From: Tepidiphilus sp.
GTDB taxonomy: Bacteria > Pseudomonadota > Gammaproteobacteria > Burkholderiales > Rhodocyclaceae
Direction of reading: 5' to 3'
Assembly: GCA_028684345.1 (NCBI GenBank)
Contig: JAQUGB010000012.1
Coordinates: 1-20,675, forward strand
Length of the DNA stretch: 20,675 bases
A program made the position numbers and the translations under genes. The notes below the pieces were generated by a model. That model searched no databases. It was given only the letters and a program-made list of their open reading frames with translations, and was not told the DNA's origin. Shown one piece after another: positions 13,445 through 20,675 of this stretch (position 1 is its first letter; each line of letters opens with the position of its first letter).

Positions 13445-14086
13445 ATGGCGAATTCCAAGCACGAGCTCATTGAACGCAGCGTGACGCTGCTCATCGTGGC
13501 GACCTTGTTGGTGGTGAGTGTCGGAGGATTGGTGGAGATCGTGCCACTCTTCTTCCAGCATTCGACCACCAAGCCGATCGACCGGCAGGGCAACCCGCTC
13601 GACGTGAAACCCTACGATGCGCTGCGCCTCACCGGCCGCGACATCTACGTCCGCGAGGGTTGCTACAACTGCCATTCGCAGATGATTCGTCCCTTCCGTG
13701 CCGAGACCGAGCGCTATGGTCACTACTCGGTGGCGGGCGAGTACATCTACGATCGTCCCTTCCAGTGGGGTTCCAAGCGCACGGGTCCCGACCTGCACCG
13801 TGTCGGGGGGCGTTATTCGGACAACTGGCACATCGCTCACCTGCGCAATCCGCGTGACGTGGTGCCCGAGTCCAACATGCCGGCTTTCCCTTGGCTCGAT
13901 CGTCCCATCAGCCAGCGCGACATCAACGCCATCCAAGGCAAGATGAAAACGCTCCGCACCTTGGGCCATCCCTATACCGACGAGGAGATCGCGCAGGCCC
14001 CGGCCATGCTCGAAGGCAAGACGGAGATGGAGGCACTGGTGGCCTATCTGCAGGGTCTCGGTCGGGCGTTGTCCAATTTCCAATGA
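13445..14086 (+). CDS. ccoO: Cytochrome c oxidase cbb3-type subunit II (mono-haem)
   Basis: A 213-aa membrane-anchored c-type cytochrome. An uncleaved N-terminal helix (about 12-32) anchors it, and the periplasmic domain has one haem c motif CYNCH at Cys73-His77 within the family phrase YVREGCYNCHSQMIRPF. The axial Met lies in ESNMPAFPWL. It passes electrons from CcoP to the CcoN haem centres. The length agrees with the family. It follows ccoN by 13 nt, with a GAGGGAGAATG stretch as ribosome binding site. CcoO is needed for stability of the complex in studied species. No unusual features. Confidence 0.98.
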   Translation: MANSKHELIERSVTLLIVATLLVVSVGGLVEIVPLFFQHSTTKPIDRQGNPLDVKPYDALRLTGRDIYVREGCYNCHSQMIRPFRAETERYGHYSVAGEYIYDRPFQWGSKRTGPDLHRVGGRYSDNWHIAHLRNPRDVVPESNMPAFPWLDRPISQRDINAIQGKMKTLRTLGHPYTDEEIAQAPAMLEGKTEMEALVAYLQGLGRALSNFQ

Positions 14087-14102
14087 GTGAAAGGAGGGCG
14101 TG

Positions 14103-14279
14103 ATGGACATCAACGACCTGCGTAGTGCGGTAACGGTGGCAGCCTTCCTCTGCTTCCTCGGAATCTGCGTGTGGGCCTACAGCCGTGCTGCCAAACCGGG
14201 GTTCGAAGAGGCCTCGCGCCTGCCGTTCCTCGAGGACGACGAACCGATGCTCGCCAACGATCACACGGAAGGGAAATAA
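14103..14279 (+). CDS. ccoQ: Cbb3-type oxidase small subunit CcoQ
   Basis: A 58-aa protein starting MDINDLRSAVTVAAFLCFLG, with one transmembrane helix at about 8-27 and then VWAYSRAAKPGFEEASRLPF, the recognisable CcoQ core, and an acidic tail. CcoQ is not catalytic; it stabilises the CcoNOP complex. An excellent AAGGAGG lies 6 nt before the ATG. The gene ends 1 nt before ccoP. Identification rests on position between ccoO and ccoP plus the conserved motif, and is firm. It is shorter than many gene callers' default cut-off but of normal family length. Confidence 0.95.
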   Translation: MDINDLRSAVTVAAFLCFLGICVWAYSRAAKPGFEEASRLPFLEDDEPMLANDHTEGK

Positions 14280-14280
14280 A

Positions 14281-15180
14281 ATGGCTGACTTCGTGAGTGG
14301 ATTCTGGAACATGTACGTGATGGTGTTGGTCGCCGTCAGTTTCGTGTTCTGCATCGTCATCATCATGCTGAACATGCGCGTCAGCGGCAAGGTCGGAGAG
14401 CTACAGCCGCACAAGTGGGACGAGACGCTGCAGGAATGGAACAACCCCTTGCCGCGCTGGTGGATGTACCTGTATTGGATCACCATTTTCTTCGGCATCG
14501 CCTATCTCATCATCTACCCTGGTTTTGGCGCCTTTCCGGGGATCGCCAAGTGGACTTCGGTCGGTCAGTGGGAGCAGGAGATGAAACGGGCCGACGAGCA
14601 GTACGGTCCGAAGTTTGCCAAGTATCGCAACATGGACGTCAAGGCGGTGGCGGCCGACCCCGAAGCGATGGCCATGGGCAAGCGGCTGTTCCAAACCTAC
14701 TGCATGCAGTGCCACGGCGCGGACGCACGAGGCGCCAAGGGCTTTCCCAATCTCACCGACAACGACTGGCTCGGTGGGGATGGCTCGCCCGAGTACATCA
14801 AGACGACCATCGCTCAAGGACGCATCGGGGTGATGACGCCGTTCAAGGACATCCTCTCCGAGGAGCAGATCCGCGACGTCGCCCACTACGTGCGCTCGCT
14901 CTCGGGTCTGTCGCATGATGCGCCACGGGCCGAGCGTGGGGCAACGGTGTTCGCCGAGAACTGTGCCGTGTGCCATGGACCGGACGCCAAAGGCAATCCG
15001 CTGCTGGGAGCGCCCAACCTCACCGACGACATCTGGCTGTGGGGTTCGTCCGAAGCCCAGATCATCGCCAACGTGACCAACGGCATCCAGAACCGCATGC
15101 CGGCGTTCGGGGAATTCCTGGGTGAGGACAAGGTCCATATCCTTACCGCCTACGTGTGGGGGTTGAGCAACAAGCGGTGA
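14281..15180 (+). CDS. ccoP: Cytochrome c oxidase cbb3-type subunit III (di-haem)
   Basis: A 299-aa di-haem cytochrome c of cbb3 oxidase, which takes electrons from soluble or membrane cytochromes. Two membrane helices at about 10-31 and 62-80 flank a loop with HKWDETLQEWNNPLPRWW, a typical CcoP phrase. Two haem c sites follow in the periplasm: CMQCH (141-145) and CAVCH (228-232), with axial Met candidates in GVMTPF and RMPAF. The ATG is 1 nt after the ccoQ stop, with a GGGAAA ribosome binding site inside ccoQ. Having two N-terminal helices indicates the longer CcoP type. A strong hairpin follows at 15205-15232. Confidence 0.98.
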   Translation: MADFVSGFWNMYVMVLVAVSFVFCIVIIMLNMRVSGKVGELQPHKWDETLQEWNNPLPRWWMYLYWITIFFGIAYLIIYPGFGAFPGIAKWTSVGQWEQEMKRADEQYGPKFAKYRNMDVKAVAADPEAMAMGKRLFQTYCMQCHGADARGAKGFPNLTDNDWLGGDGSPEYIKTTIAQGRIGVMTPFKDILSEEQIRDVAHYVRSLSGLSHDAPRAERGATVFAENCAVCHGPDAKGNPLLGAPNLTDDIWLWGSSEAQIIANVTNGIQNRMPAFGEFLGEDKVHILTAYVWGLSNKR

Positions 15181-15204
15181 TGCTGTAGGACAGTACCGAG
15201 GGAT

Positions 15205-15232
15205 CGCGGCGGGTGCCATGCGCCTCGCCGCG
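15205..15232 (+). other. Strong GC hairpin between ccoP and ccoG
   Basis: CGCGGCG (15205-15211) pairs with CGCCGCG (15226-15232), and inside it GGTGC pairs with GCGCC (one G·U) with only a T bulged and a CAT loop, giving about 12 pairs. No T-run follows, so it is unlikely to be a classical terminator. It may stabilise the ccoNOQP mRNA 3' end after processing (inference). Confidence 0.6.
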
Positions 15233-15294
15233 TCTTGCCGCACGAGCAACGATCGCTTTCGCCGTGCGGATTCACAACGACGAGCCCATCTCAC

Positions 15295-16734
15295 ATGAAC
15301 GAGCCACTGAAAACTTCCGCGATGCCCGCCCAGGAGAGATCCAACGGCGCCGACGAGGTGCCGTCCTCTCTCTACGCCAAACGCAAGAAGCTCTACGTGC
15401 GATCCACCACGGGCCCTTTCCAGCGGCTGCGGTGGTTTTTCGTCTTCCTCACACAGGCGATCTTCTACGGTTTCCCGTGGCTCACGTGGAACGACCGCCA
15501 GGCGGTGCTCTTTCACCTGGTCGAGCGCAAGTTCTACCTGTTCGGGTGGGTGTTCTGGCCCCAGGACGTCTTCTATCTCTCGCTCATCCTGATTCTTTCG
15601 GCCTACGCGCTCTTTTTCTTCAGTGCCGTGGCGGGGCGGGTGTGGTGCGGCTATACCTGTCCGCAAACCGTCTATACCGAGATCTTCATGTGGTTCGAAG
15701 AGAAGATCGAGGGTGATCACGTCAAACGGCGCAAACTCGACGCCTCGCCCTGGACGGTGGAGAAGATTATCAAGCGCAGTACCAAATACGCCATATGGAT
15801 CATTTTCTCGCTCTTCACCGGCTTTACGCTGGTGAGCTACTTCACGCCGCAAAAAGAATTGTGGCAGTCTTTGCAGACGTTCAGCTTCGGCCCCTGGGAA
15901 ACCTTCTGGATCTTTTTCTACGCTGGATTCACTTTTCTGCTCGCAGGGGTGCTGCGCGAGCAAGTCTGCAAATACATGTGCCCCTACGCGCGTTTCCAGG
16001 GCGTGATGTTCGATCCGGACACCCTCATCATCACCTACGATGCCGAGCGCGGCGAACCGCGTGGACCGCGTAAGAAAGGGGTCGATCCCCGTTCTTTGGG
16101 CTTGGGGGATTGCATCGACTGCGGCATCTGTGTGCAGGTCTGCCCTACGGGCATCGACATCCGCAATGGCCTGCAGTACGAATGTATCGCCTGTGCCGCC
16201 TGCATCGATGCTTGCAACCAAGTGATGGACAAGATGGGCTATCCCCGCGGTCTCATCCGCTACACCACCGAGAACGCGATGAAGAATCACTGGGATCGGG
16301 CACGGACCTTCCGGCGCGCTCTGCGGCCGCGAGTGCTCATCTACGGCGTCATTCTCATCGTCGTGGCTTCGGTGCTTTTCTGGAAAATCGCCACGCGCCC
16401 CGACGTGCGCGTAGACGTCATACGGGACCGCGCCTCGCTCGCACGGGAGGTTCGCGGTGGTTGGATCGAGAACGTCTATACGCTCAACATCATGAACATG
16501 GTGGAGCGGCCTCGCCGTTTCACGCTCTCTGTAGGGGGACTGCCCAATATCGTCATGGAAGGGCCCAAGGAATTCGACGTGCCCGCGGTGAGCATTTTCC
16601 CGCTGACGGTTCAAGTTCGAGTCCCGGCCGGGGTAGTGGATGCAGGAACACACAAAATCTATTTCGAAATCAAGGTGGTGGATGAACCCGAGAACGTGAC
16701 GCGGGAACTGGCCACTTTCATCATGCCGGAGTGA
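15295..16734 (+). CDS. ccoG: Cytochrome c oxidase accessory protein CcoG (polyferredoxin)
   Basis: A 479-aa membrane iron-sulfur protein of the CcoG/RdxA/FixG family. Several hydrophobic helices occupy the N-terminal half, with the conserved Cys motif AGRVWCGYTCPQTVYTEIF and later EQVCKYMCPYARFQ. Two [4Fe-4S] motifs follow, CIDCGICVQVCP from 273 and CIACAACIDAC from 297, then another helix and a C-terminal Ig-like FixG domain (about 370-479). CcoG reduces Cu(II) to Cu(I) for cbb3 assembly in studied bacteria. The start is uncertain: ATG 15295 has no strong ribosome binding site; a TTG at 15235 or a later ATG at 15322 are alternatives. It sits 114 nt after ccoP and 6 nt before ccoH. Confidence 0.95.
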   Translation: MNEPLKTSAMPAQERSNGADEVPSSLYAKRKKLYVRSTTGPFQRLRWFFVFLTQAIFYGFPWLTWNDRQAVLFHLVERKFYLFGWVFWPQDVFYLSLILILSAYALFFFSAVAGRVWCGYTCPQTVYTEIFMWFEEKIEGDHVKRRKLDASPWTVEKIIKRSTKYAIWIIFSLFTGFTLVSYFTPQKELWQSLQTFSFGPWETFWIFFYAGFTFLLAGVLREQVCKYMCPYARFQGVMFDPDTLIITYDAERGEPRGPRKKGVDPRSLGLGDCIDCGICVQVCPTGIDIRNGLQYECIACAACIDACNQVMDKMGYPRGLIRYTTENAMKNHWDRARTFRRALRPRVLIYGVILIVVASVLFWKIATRPDVRVDVIRDRASLAREVRGGWIENVYTLNIMNMVERPRRFTLSVGGLPNIVMEGPKEFDVPAVSIFPLTVQVRVPAGVVDAGTHKIYFEIKVVDEPENVTRELATFIMPE

Positions 16735-16740
16735 GAAACG

Positions 16741-17271
16741 ATGGAAGCACGGATTTCTTCACGGAACAGTTCTCAGGCGCTACCTTGGTATCGTCAAAAG
16801 TGGCCTTGGTTGCTCATGTTGCCGCCGGCCGTGGCGGTCGTGGCGGGGTTCGCCACTTTGTGGATCGCGATCGCGACCTGGGACGGTTTGGTTACCGACG
16901 ACTATTACAAGGAGGGGTTGGCGATTCGCCAAACCTTGGACCGCTCGATCAAAGCGGGTGAGCTCGGCCTCGTCGCTTATGTGGGCATGGACGCGGAGCG
17001 GCTATGGCTGCGCTTCGACGAGGAGCGTGCCAAGGCCAAGCCTCCCTTCCTCGTGGTGACCCTGACCCACCCTACCCGTTCCGGAATGGACCAGGTAGTG
17101 CGCCTGGTTCGCGACCAGGGGCGCTATGTCGCTCCGATCCAACCCATCAATGCCGGCCGTTGGCTGGTACAGATCGAAGATGAGTCCCGGGAGTGGCGCC
17201 TGAACGGGACCGTGTATGTACCCACAGAGAGCGAGGTGAGAATCGAACCGTTCGTACCTGCAGCAGACTAA
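16741..17271 (+). CDS. ccoH: FixH/CcoH-family cbb3 assembly protein
   Basis: A 176-aa single-span protein: a short cytoplasmic start ending WYRQKWPWLLM, a hydrophobic helix at about 23-46, and a periplasmic beta-rich domain. The segment DDYYKEGLAI just after the helix is the hallmark of the FixH family, followed by LTHPTRSGMDQ. CcoH/FixH is needed for stable assembly of cbb3 oxidase, with contacts to CcoN in studied species. It begins 6 nt after the ccoG stop, so it is almost certainly co-translated; the ribosome binding site is weak (GAGTGAGAA). The next ORF starts 12 nt later. FixH proteins vary greatly, so the assignment relies on motif plus position. Confidence 0.92.
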   Translation: MEARISSRNSSQALPWYRQKWPWLLMLPPAVAVVAGFATLWIAIATWDGLVTDDYYKEGLAIRQTLDRSIKAGELGLVAYVGMDAERLWLRFDEERAKAKPPFLVVTLTHPTRSGMDQVVRLVRDQGRYVAPIQPINAGRWLVQIEDESREWRLNGTVYVPTESEVRIEPFVPAAD

Positions 17272-17283
17272 GGAGGACGTGTC

Positions 17284-17463
17284 ATGTCCGACGCATTACG
17301 AGAATTGCTTTCTTCGGGAATCGGCTGGTTGAGCCTTTTTACCATCGCCTTCATCATCGTGATGGCGGTCTACATCTACCGCTACGTCACGCGGCAGATC
17401 CAGGAGGAGGAAAAAAATGCTGCCTCCTCTGCGGGGCAGCAACGGCGGCAACATTCTTCCTAG
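17284..17463 (+). CDS. Small DUF3149-like membrane protein
   Basis: A 59-aa protein with an excellent AGGAGG 7 nt before its ATG and overlapping the ccoH stop. It begins MSDALRELLSSGIGWLSLFT, has one helix at about 14-33 (SLFTIAFIIVMAVYIYRYV), then a basic/acidic charged segment (RQIQEEEKN) and a polar Gln/Arg/Ser tail. The layout (short amphipathic start, GxxSLFTI helix, aromatic-basic exit) fits the small DUF3149 family. The function is unknown to me. It is the last gene of the ccoG-ccoH unit, directly before a terminator, so co-expression with cbb3 assembly genes is likely and a role there is possible but unproven. Confidence 0.8.
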   Translation: MSDALRELLSSGIGWLSLFTIAFIIVMAVYIYRYVTRQIQEEEKNAASSAGQQRRQHSS

Positions 17464-17472
17464 ATCGAACCG

Positions 17473-17496
17473 AAGGCCGCGGCAGCGGCCTTTTTT
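17473..17496 (+). terminator. Intrinsic terminator of the cco assembly operon
   Basis: A perfect 8-bp stem AAGGCCGC/GCGGCCTT (loop GGCA) followed by six Ts (17491-17496), 9 nt after the stop of the DUF3149-like gene and ahead of the convergent uspA gene. Confidence 0.9.
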
Positions 17497-17561
17497 CTTT
17501 GGGCACCGCGGGCGGGCGGCGCCGTCGCTTGGCGGTTCCTTGCGCGCCCGTGTGCCTGGTT

Positions 17562-18005
17562 TCAGCGAAAGACGAGCACCGGCAACTTGCTGTGGGTGAG
17601 CACTTTTTGCGTTTCGCTGCCCAGCAGCAATCCTGCCAGGCCGCGCCGTCCGTGCGAGGCCATGAAGATGAGGTCGCAGCCGTGTCGCTGAGCGCAATCG
17701 ATGATCGCCTCCCAGGGGGTGTCACTGACGATGGTGTCGGTTTCGCAGGGAACATTCTCTTTGTCCGCCAACGCTTTGGCCTCCGCCAGGATGCGATCCG
17801 CTTCTTCCTTGGCTGCGCGGCGGAATTGATCCGGGGTGGTCGGATCGATCAGGGCGCCTTCACCATAGACTGGTAGGGGAAAGTCGGGCTGGGCATAGAA
17901 AAAAGTGATCTTTGCGCCGATGCTCTTGGCAAAGGCGACGGCGCGCTCGCAGGCGCTACGCGACAGATCCGAACCGTCCGTCGGCACTAGGATGTGCTTG
18001 AACAT
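17562..18005 (-). CDS. Universal stress protein, UspA family
   Basis: A 147-aa single-domain Usp beginning MFKHILVPTDGSDLS and ending LPVLVF, the normal family layout. The ATP-binding motif near the C-terminus reads ASHGRRGLAGLLLGS (residues 116-130): G-x9-G-S is intact, with Ala in the first position of the usual G-x2-G, a common variant. This suggests the ATP-binding class. Such proteins aid survival in starvation, oxygen limitation or oxidative stress; the exact role is unknown. AAGGAAGGAG lies about 4 nt before the ATG, and a TTGCAC-N16-TATAAT promoter lies upstream. It is convergent with the cco operon and divergent from the beta-CASP gene. Confidence 0.94.
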   Translation of the reverse strand: MFKHILVPTDGSDLSRSACERAVAFAKSIGAKITFFYAQPDFPLPVYGEGALIDPTTPDQFRRAAKEEADRILAEAKALADKENVPCETDTIVSDTPWEAIIDCAQRHGCDLIFMASHGRRGLAGLLLGSETQKVLTHSKLPVLVFR

Positions 18006-18040
18006 CGTCGCTCCTTCCTTGGGTGAGGTAACATTGTTTC

Positions 18041-18068
18041 ATTATAACCACAGGCAGGTGGGGTGCAA
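18041..18068 (-). promoter_or_regulatory. uspA promoter
   Basis: On the minus strand TTGCAC (18068-18063), 16-nt spacer, TATAAT (18046-18041), giving a start about 28 nt before the uspA ATG. The -35 ends 2 nt short of the divergent gene's ATG (18070). On the plus strand a weaker TTGGGT (18019-18024), 18 nt, TATAAC (18043-18048) shares the same -10 bases. Confidence 0.75.
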
Positions 18069-18069
18069 G

Positions 18070-19593
18070 ATGGTTCGAACGGGGCGCGCGCAGGGGAAGT
18101 GGCCAAAGCACGAGGGGAAAGATGCAGTTCGCGGCCAGAGCCCGCATCGGCGGACTCGGTTCGAAGATCGACCTGCTCCTCCGGCCCCCGAAGTGCGTTT
18201 TTTGGGCGGGGTGCAGGAAGTTACCGGTTCATGCTTCCACGTGAGCGCACCCGAGGGGAATTTTCTCGTCGAGTGCGGTATGTTCCAGGGCGGACGTGAA
18301 GCCAAGCGTAAGAACCTCGAGGCGTTTCCTTTCGATCCCTGGGCATTGCAGGCCGTGATCCTCTCGCATGCGCATCTCGATCACTCCGGCCTGCTACCGC
18401 GACTGGTAGCCCTCGGCGCCCGGGCCCCGGTGCACGTCACCGAAGCCACGGCCGACCTGCTGGAAGTGATGCTGCTCGACAGCGCCTACATCCAGGAAAA
18501 GGAGTGGGAAAGGCTGTCCAAGCAGTCGCATCGCACCCGACGTCGTTTGCTGCTGACCGATGCGCCGCTCTACACGGTGGCCCAGGCGAAGGAGAGCCTG
18601 CGCTGGCTGCGACGGCACGACTATGGTCGCTGGTTTCCCGTGGTGCAGGGCGTACGGGCGCGGTTTCACGAGGCTGGTCACATCCTGGGTTCGGCCATCG
18701 TCGAGCTGGAGTTCGAGCGGGTCGATGGTGTGCGCCGGCGGTGGGTCTTCAGTGGAGATCTGGGCATGCCGGGACGACCTTTGGTGCGCGACCCGACGCT
18801 GATCCCTGAAGCTGACGTCGTCTGGGTCGAATCGACTTACGGCGATCGGGAACATCGTCCGTGGGACGAGTCGGTTGCCGAGCTGGAGGCGGTGCTGCGT
18901 GAGACGCTGCCGCGGGGCAACGTCGTGATTCCTGCCTTTGCCGTCGGCCGCACTCAGGAGTTGATCTTGGTGTTGGCCGATCTGGTACGCCGCGGCCGCT
19001 TGAGTTCTCTCAACGTGGTGGTCGATTCGCCCATGGCCACCGAGGCGAGCGAAATCTCGGCGCGCCACCTCGATTTGTGGGATGAGCCCAGCCGCGAACT
19101 CTTCGCCTGGATGCAACGGCACCGTGACCGTTTTCGCTTGCGATTCACGGCGAGCGTGGAGGAGTCGATGGCGCTCAACAGCGTACGCTCGGGTCTGGTG
19201 ATTCTTTCAGCCAGTGGCATGTGCGAGGCCGGCCGCATCAAGTATCACCTAAAATACAATCTGCCTCGGCCGGAATGTGCCATCGTCATTGCCGGCTTCC
19301 AGGCGGCGGGCACCTTGGGGCGGCGGCTCGTCGATGGGGTGAAGCAGGTGACGATCTTCGGGGAACGAATCCCGGTTCGTGCTGGTCTGCATACGATAGG
19401 GAGCATGTCGGCGCATGCCGACCGCCTAGGGCTGCTTGCCTGGCTGCGGGGATTCCGCCGCCCCCCTCAGCAATGTTTCGTCACCCATGGCGAAGTGAAC
19501 CAGTCACAGGCGTTTGCGCAGACGGTACGCGATACGCTCGGCTGGACCCACGTCGAGGTAGCGGTTCGCGGTCAAAGGTGGCAGGATTCTTGA
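18070..19593 (+). CDS. MBL-fold/beta-CASP RNase-like metallohydrolase
   Basis: A 507-aa metallo-beta-lactamase-fold protein with a beta-CASP domain, the architecture of RNA-processing nucleases (CPSF-73/YSH1-like). Zinc motif HAHLDH lies at 100-105 after FLGGVQEVTGSCF. The beta-CASP part shows VESTYGDREH, IPAFAVGRTQEL and SASGMCEAGRIKYHL, and the last motif SAHADRLGL supplies a late ligand. The first ~41 residues are basic and low in conservation; a GTG at 18193 would remove them but lacks a ribosome binding site, so I keep the ATG, preceded by AGGTGGGG. Bacterial homologues are poorly characterised; RNA cleavage is inferred. phaC follows 16 nt later, suggesting an operon. Confidence 0.88.
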   Translation: MVRTGRAQGKWPKHEGKDAVRGQSPHRRTRFEDRPAPPAPEVRFLGGVQEVTGSCFHVSAPEGNFLVECGMFQGGREAKRKNLEAFPFDPWALQAVILSHAHLDHSGLLPRLVALGARAPVHVTEATADLLEVMLLDSAYIQEKEWERLSKQSHRTRRRLLLTDAPLYTVAQAKESLRWLRRHDYGRWFPVVQGVRARFHEAGHILGSAIVELEFERVDGVRRRWVFSGDLGMPGRPLVRDPTLIPEADVVWVESTYGDREHRPWDESVAELEAVLRETLPRGNVVIPAFAVGRTQELILVLADLVRRGRLSSLNVVVDSPMATEASEISARHLDLWDEPSRELFAWMQRHRDRFRLRFTASVEESMALNSVRSGLVILSASGMCEAGRIKYHLKYNLPRPECAIVIAGFQAAGTLGRRLVDGVKQVTIFGERIPVRAGLHTIGSMSAHADRLGLLAWLRGFRRPPQQCFVTHGEVNQSQAFAQTVRDTLGWTHVEVAVRGQRWQDS

Positions 19594-19609
19594 CAACGAG
19601 GAGGTCTTC

Positions 19610-20675
19610 ATGGCCAGGAGCAAGGCAAGGGTACGAAATTCGCGTCAGGACTCGAATTGGGAGGTCGCGCATCGTATCGAGGAGACTCCCGAACAGGTGG
19701 CCGAAATCATGCATCGGGCAATGGAGGGAACTTTTGATCCGTTGGGCAACGTCGCCCCCATTCTGCATGCTCAGGTGCTGTGGGCATTACATCCGGTGGC
19801 GCTGTGGTCGAAGGAGATCGAGCTGGGCAAGCGCAACGTGGCGCTGGTGCGCTACATCGCGCAGCGGCTCGCGGGTCAGGAAGTCGAGCCCCCCTTCGTG
19901 CCCGAACCTTATGACATCCGTTGGGATCACCCCGCATGGACCGAATCGGTTTGGTGGTCGGGGCTACAGCAGAGCTACCTCGGCTGGGGGCAGTCCTTGG
20001 TCGAGATGGTGCGCCAGACTCCGGGACTGGACGAGCGGGAGCGGCGGCGCGCCGTTTTTTGGACGGGAGAGCTCGTCAATGCGCTTGCCCCCACCAATTT
20101 TTTCTGGACCAACCCCAAAGCGCGCCAGCTCGCCGTGGAAACCGGTGGTCTGAGTCTGCTTGAAGGCTACAAGAATTTTCTCTCTGACATGGCCGCCGGC
20201 ATGGTACGGATGACCCGGCCCGATGATTTCCACGTCGGGGTGAATCTGGCCACCACGCCCGGGGACGTGGTGCATCGCAATTGGCTGGTAGAGATCATTC
20301 GTTATACACCGACCCAGCCGCAGGTACGCAGGCGCCCCATCGTGATCGTTCCCCCGTGGATCAACAAGTTCTACGTGCTCGATCTCACACCCGACAAGAG
20401 CATGGTGAAGTATCTCTGTGACCAGGGGTTCGAGGTCTTCATCATCAGCTGGAAGAACCCCACGCGCGAGATGGCCGATACGACGTTCGACGACTATCTC
20501 ACCCACGGCATCGACGTGTTGGTGGAGACGGCACGTTCGATCACCGGCGCCGACAAGGTCAATGCCGTGGGCTATTGCATCGGTGGCACCGCGCTGGCGT
20601 CCTATCTCTCGGTGATCAACCGCAGGGTGGGTGTCGAGGCTTCACCCGTGGCAAACGCGACGTTTCTCACCACGC
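19610..20675 (+). CDS. phaC: Class I poly(3-hydroxyalkanoate) synthase, C-terminus beyond window
   Basis: The frame stays open to the right edge, giving 355 codons of a gene that should be about 570-600 codons. Recognisable segments: an N-terminal helical region with FDPLGNVAP, then NALAPTNFFWTNPKA, IVPPWINKFYVLDLTPDKSM, FIISWKNPT, and the lipase-like box GYCIGGTAL with the catalytic Cys323 (close to Cys319 of the Cupriavidus enzyme). It polymerises 3-hydroxyacyl-CoA into storage granules; class I prefers short-chain monomers, usually 3-hydroxybutyryl-CoA. GAGGAGG lies 5 nt before the ATG, in the 16-nt gap after the beta-CASP gene. The catalytic Asp and His lie beyond the window. Class I is inferred from the length of the N-terminal domain. 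Confidence 0.95.
   Translation, partial: MARSKARVRNSRQDSNWEVAHRIEETPEQVAEIMHRAMEGTFDPLGNVAPILHAQVLWALHPVALWSKEIELGKRNVALVRYIAQRLAGQEVEPPFVPEPYDIRWDHPAWTESVWWSGLQQSYLGWGQSLVEMVRQTPGLDERERRRAVFWTGELVNALAPTNFFWTNPKARQLAVETGGLSLLEGYKNFLSDMAAGMVRMTRPDDFHVGVNLATTPGDVVHRNWLVEIIRYTPTQPQVRRRPIVIVPPWINKFYVLDLTPDKSMVKYLCDQGFEVFIISWKNPTREMADTTFDDYLTHGIDVLVETARSITGADKVNAVGYCIGGTALASYLSVINRRVGVEASPVANATFLTT

Noticed and set aside
14401..16653. A 750-codon open frame on the minus strand opposite ccoP and ccoG
   Set aside because: It is antisense to two certain genes in GC-rich DNA, where third-position bias leaves long open mirror frames. Its composition (many His, Arg, Asp, Glu) and lack of any family motif or ribosome binding site mark it as a shadow.
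1..20675. CRISPR arrays, insertion sequences, prophage or integrase remnants
   Set aside because: No regularly spaced repeats, transposase or integrase motifs, or terminal inverted repeats were found by eye on either strand.

Overview
The window looks like a piece of a GC-rich betaproteobacterial chromosome. The support is gene order: tRNA-Val–thrS–infC–rpmI–rplT, rplM–rpsI–argC–erpA, and ccoIS–ccoNOQP–ccoGH are arrangements I associate with Betaproteobacteria. ErpA, Coq7 and class I PhaC fit an aerobic or microaerobic, ubiquinone-using, polyhydroxyalkanoate-storing organism. A thermophilic or microaerophilic member such as the Hydrogenophilaceae is possible, but that is a guess. I see no mobile elements, CRISPR arrays or phage genes; the content is core-genome housekeeping plus respiration.

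Region 1 (1-3109, minus strand): tRNA-Val(GAC), a nine-codon leader ORF with two adjacent Thr codons, an intrinsic terminator, then thrS, infC (ATC start), a structured ~160-nt leader, rpmI and the start of rplT. The layout suggests threonine-sensitive attenuation of thrS, with L20 feedback further down. Region 2 (3121-3306): divergent tRNA-Val and tRNA-Asn promoters, both TTGACA-N16-TATAAT. Region 3 (3307-3761): about 455 bp with no convincing gene. Region 4 (3762-5401): rppH/nudH overlapping coq7, convergent with an OsmC/YhfA-family gene.

Region 5 (5402-8975): a candidate small RNA with two CTCCTCC (anti-Shine-Dalgarno) motifs and a strong terminator, followed by rplM-rpsI with its own promoter, argC, erpA and an SDR dehydrogenase resembling 3-hydroxyacyl-CoA dehydrogenase type 2.

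Region 6 (9004-17496): a complete cbb3 oxidase locus. It holds ccoI (Cu-exporting ATPase for oxidase copper), ccoS, the structural genes ccoN, ccoO, ccoQ and ccoP, then ccoG (polyferredoxin), ccoH/fixH and a 59-aa DUF3149-like membrane peptide. The 292-bp gap between ccoS and ccoN carries two FNR/ANR-type dyads, each with a -10 element at class II spacing. The first promoter is followed within ~80 nt by an intrinsic terminator, so it probably makes an oxygen-regulated small RNA. The second reads into ccoN.

Region 7 (17562-20675): uspA (minus) diverges from a metallo-beta-lactamase/beta-CASP RNase-like gene, followed 16 bp later by a class I PHA synthase gene cut by the window edge. The main leads are three candidate RNA elements: the thrS attenuator, the anti-SD sRNA before rplM, and the FNR-linked sRNA before ccoN.
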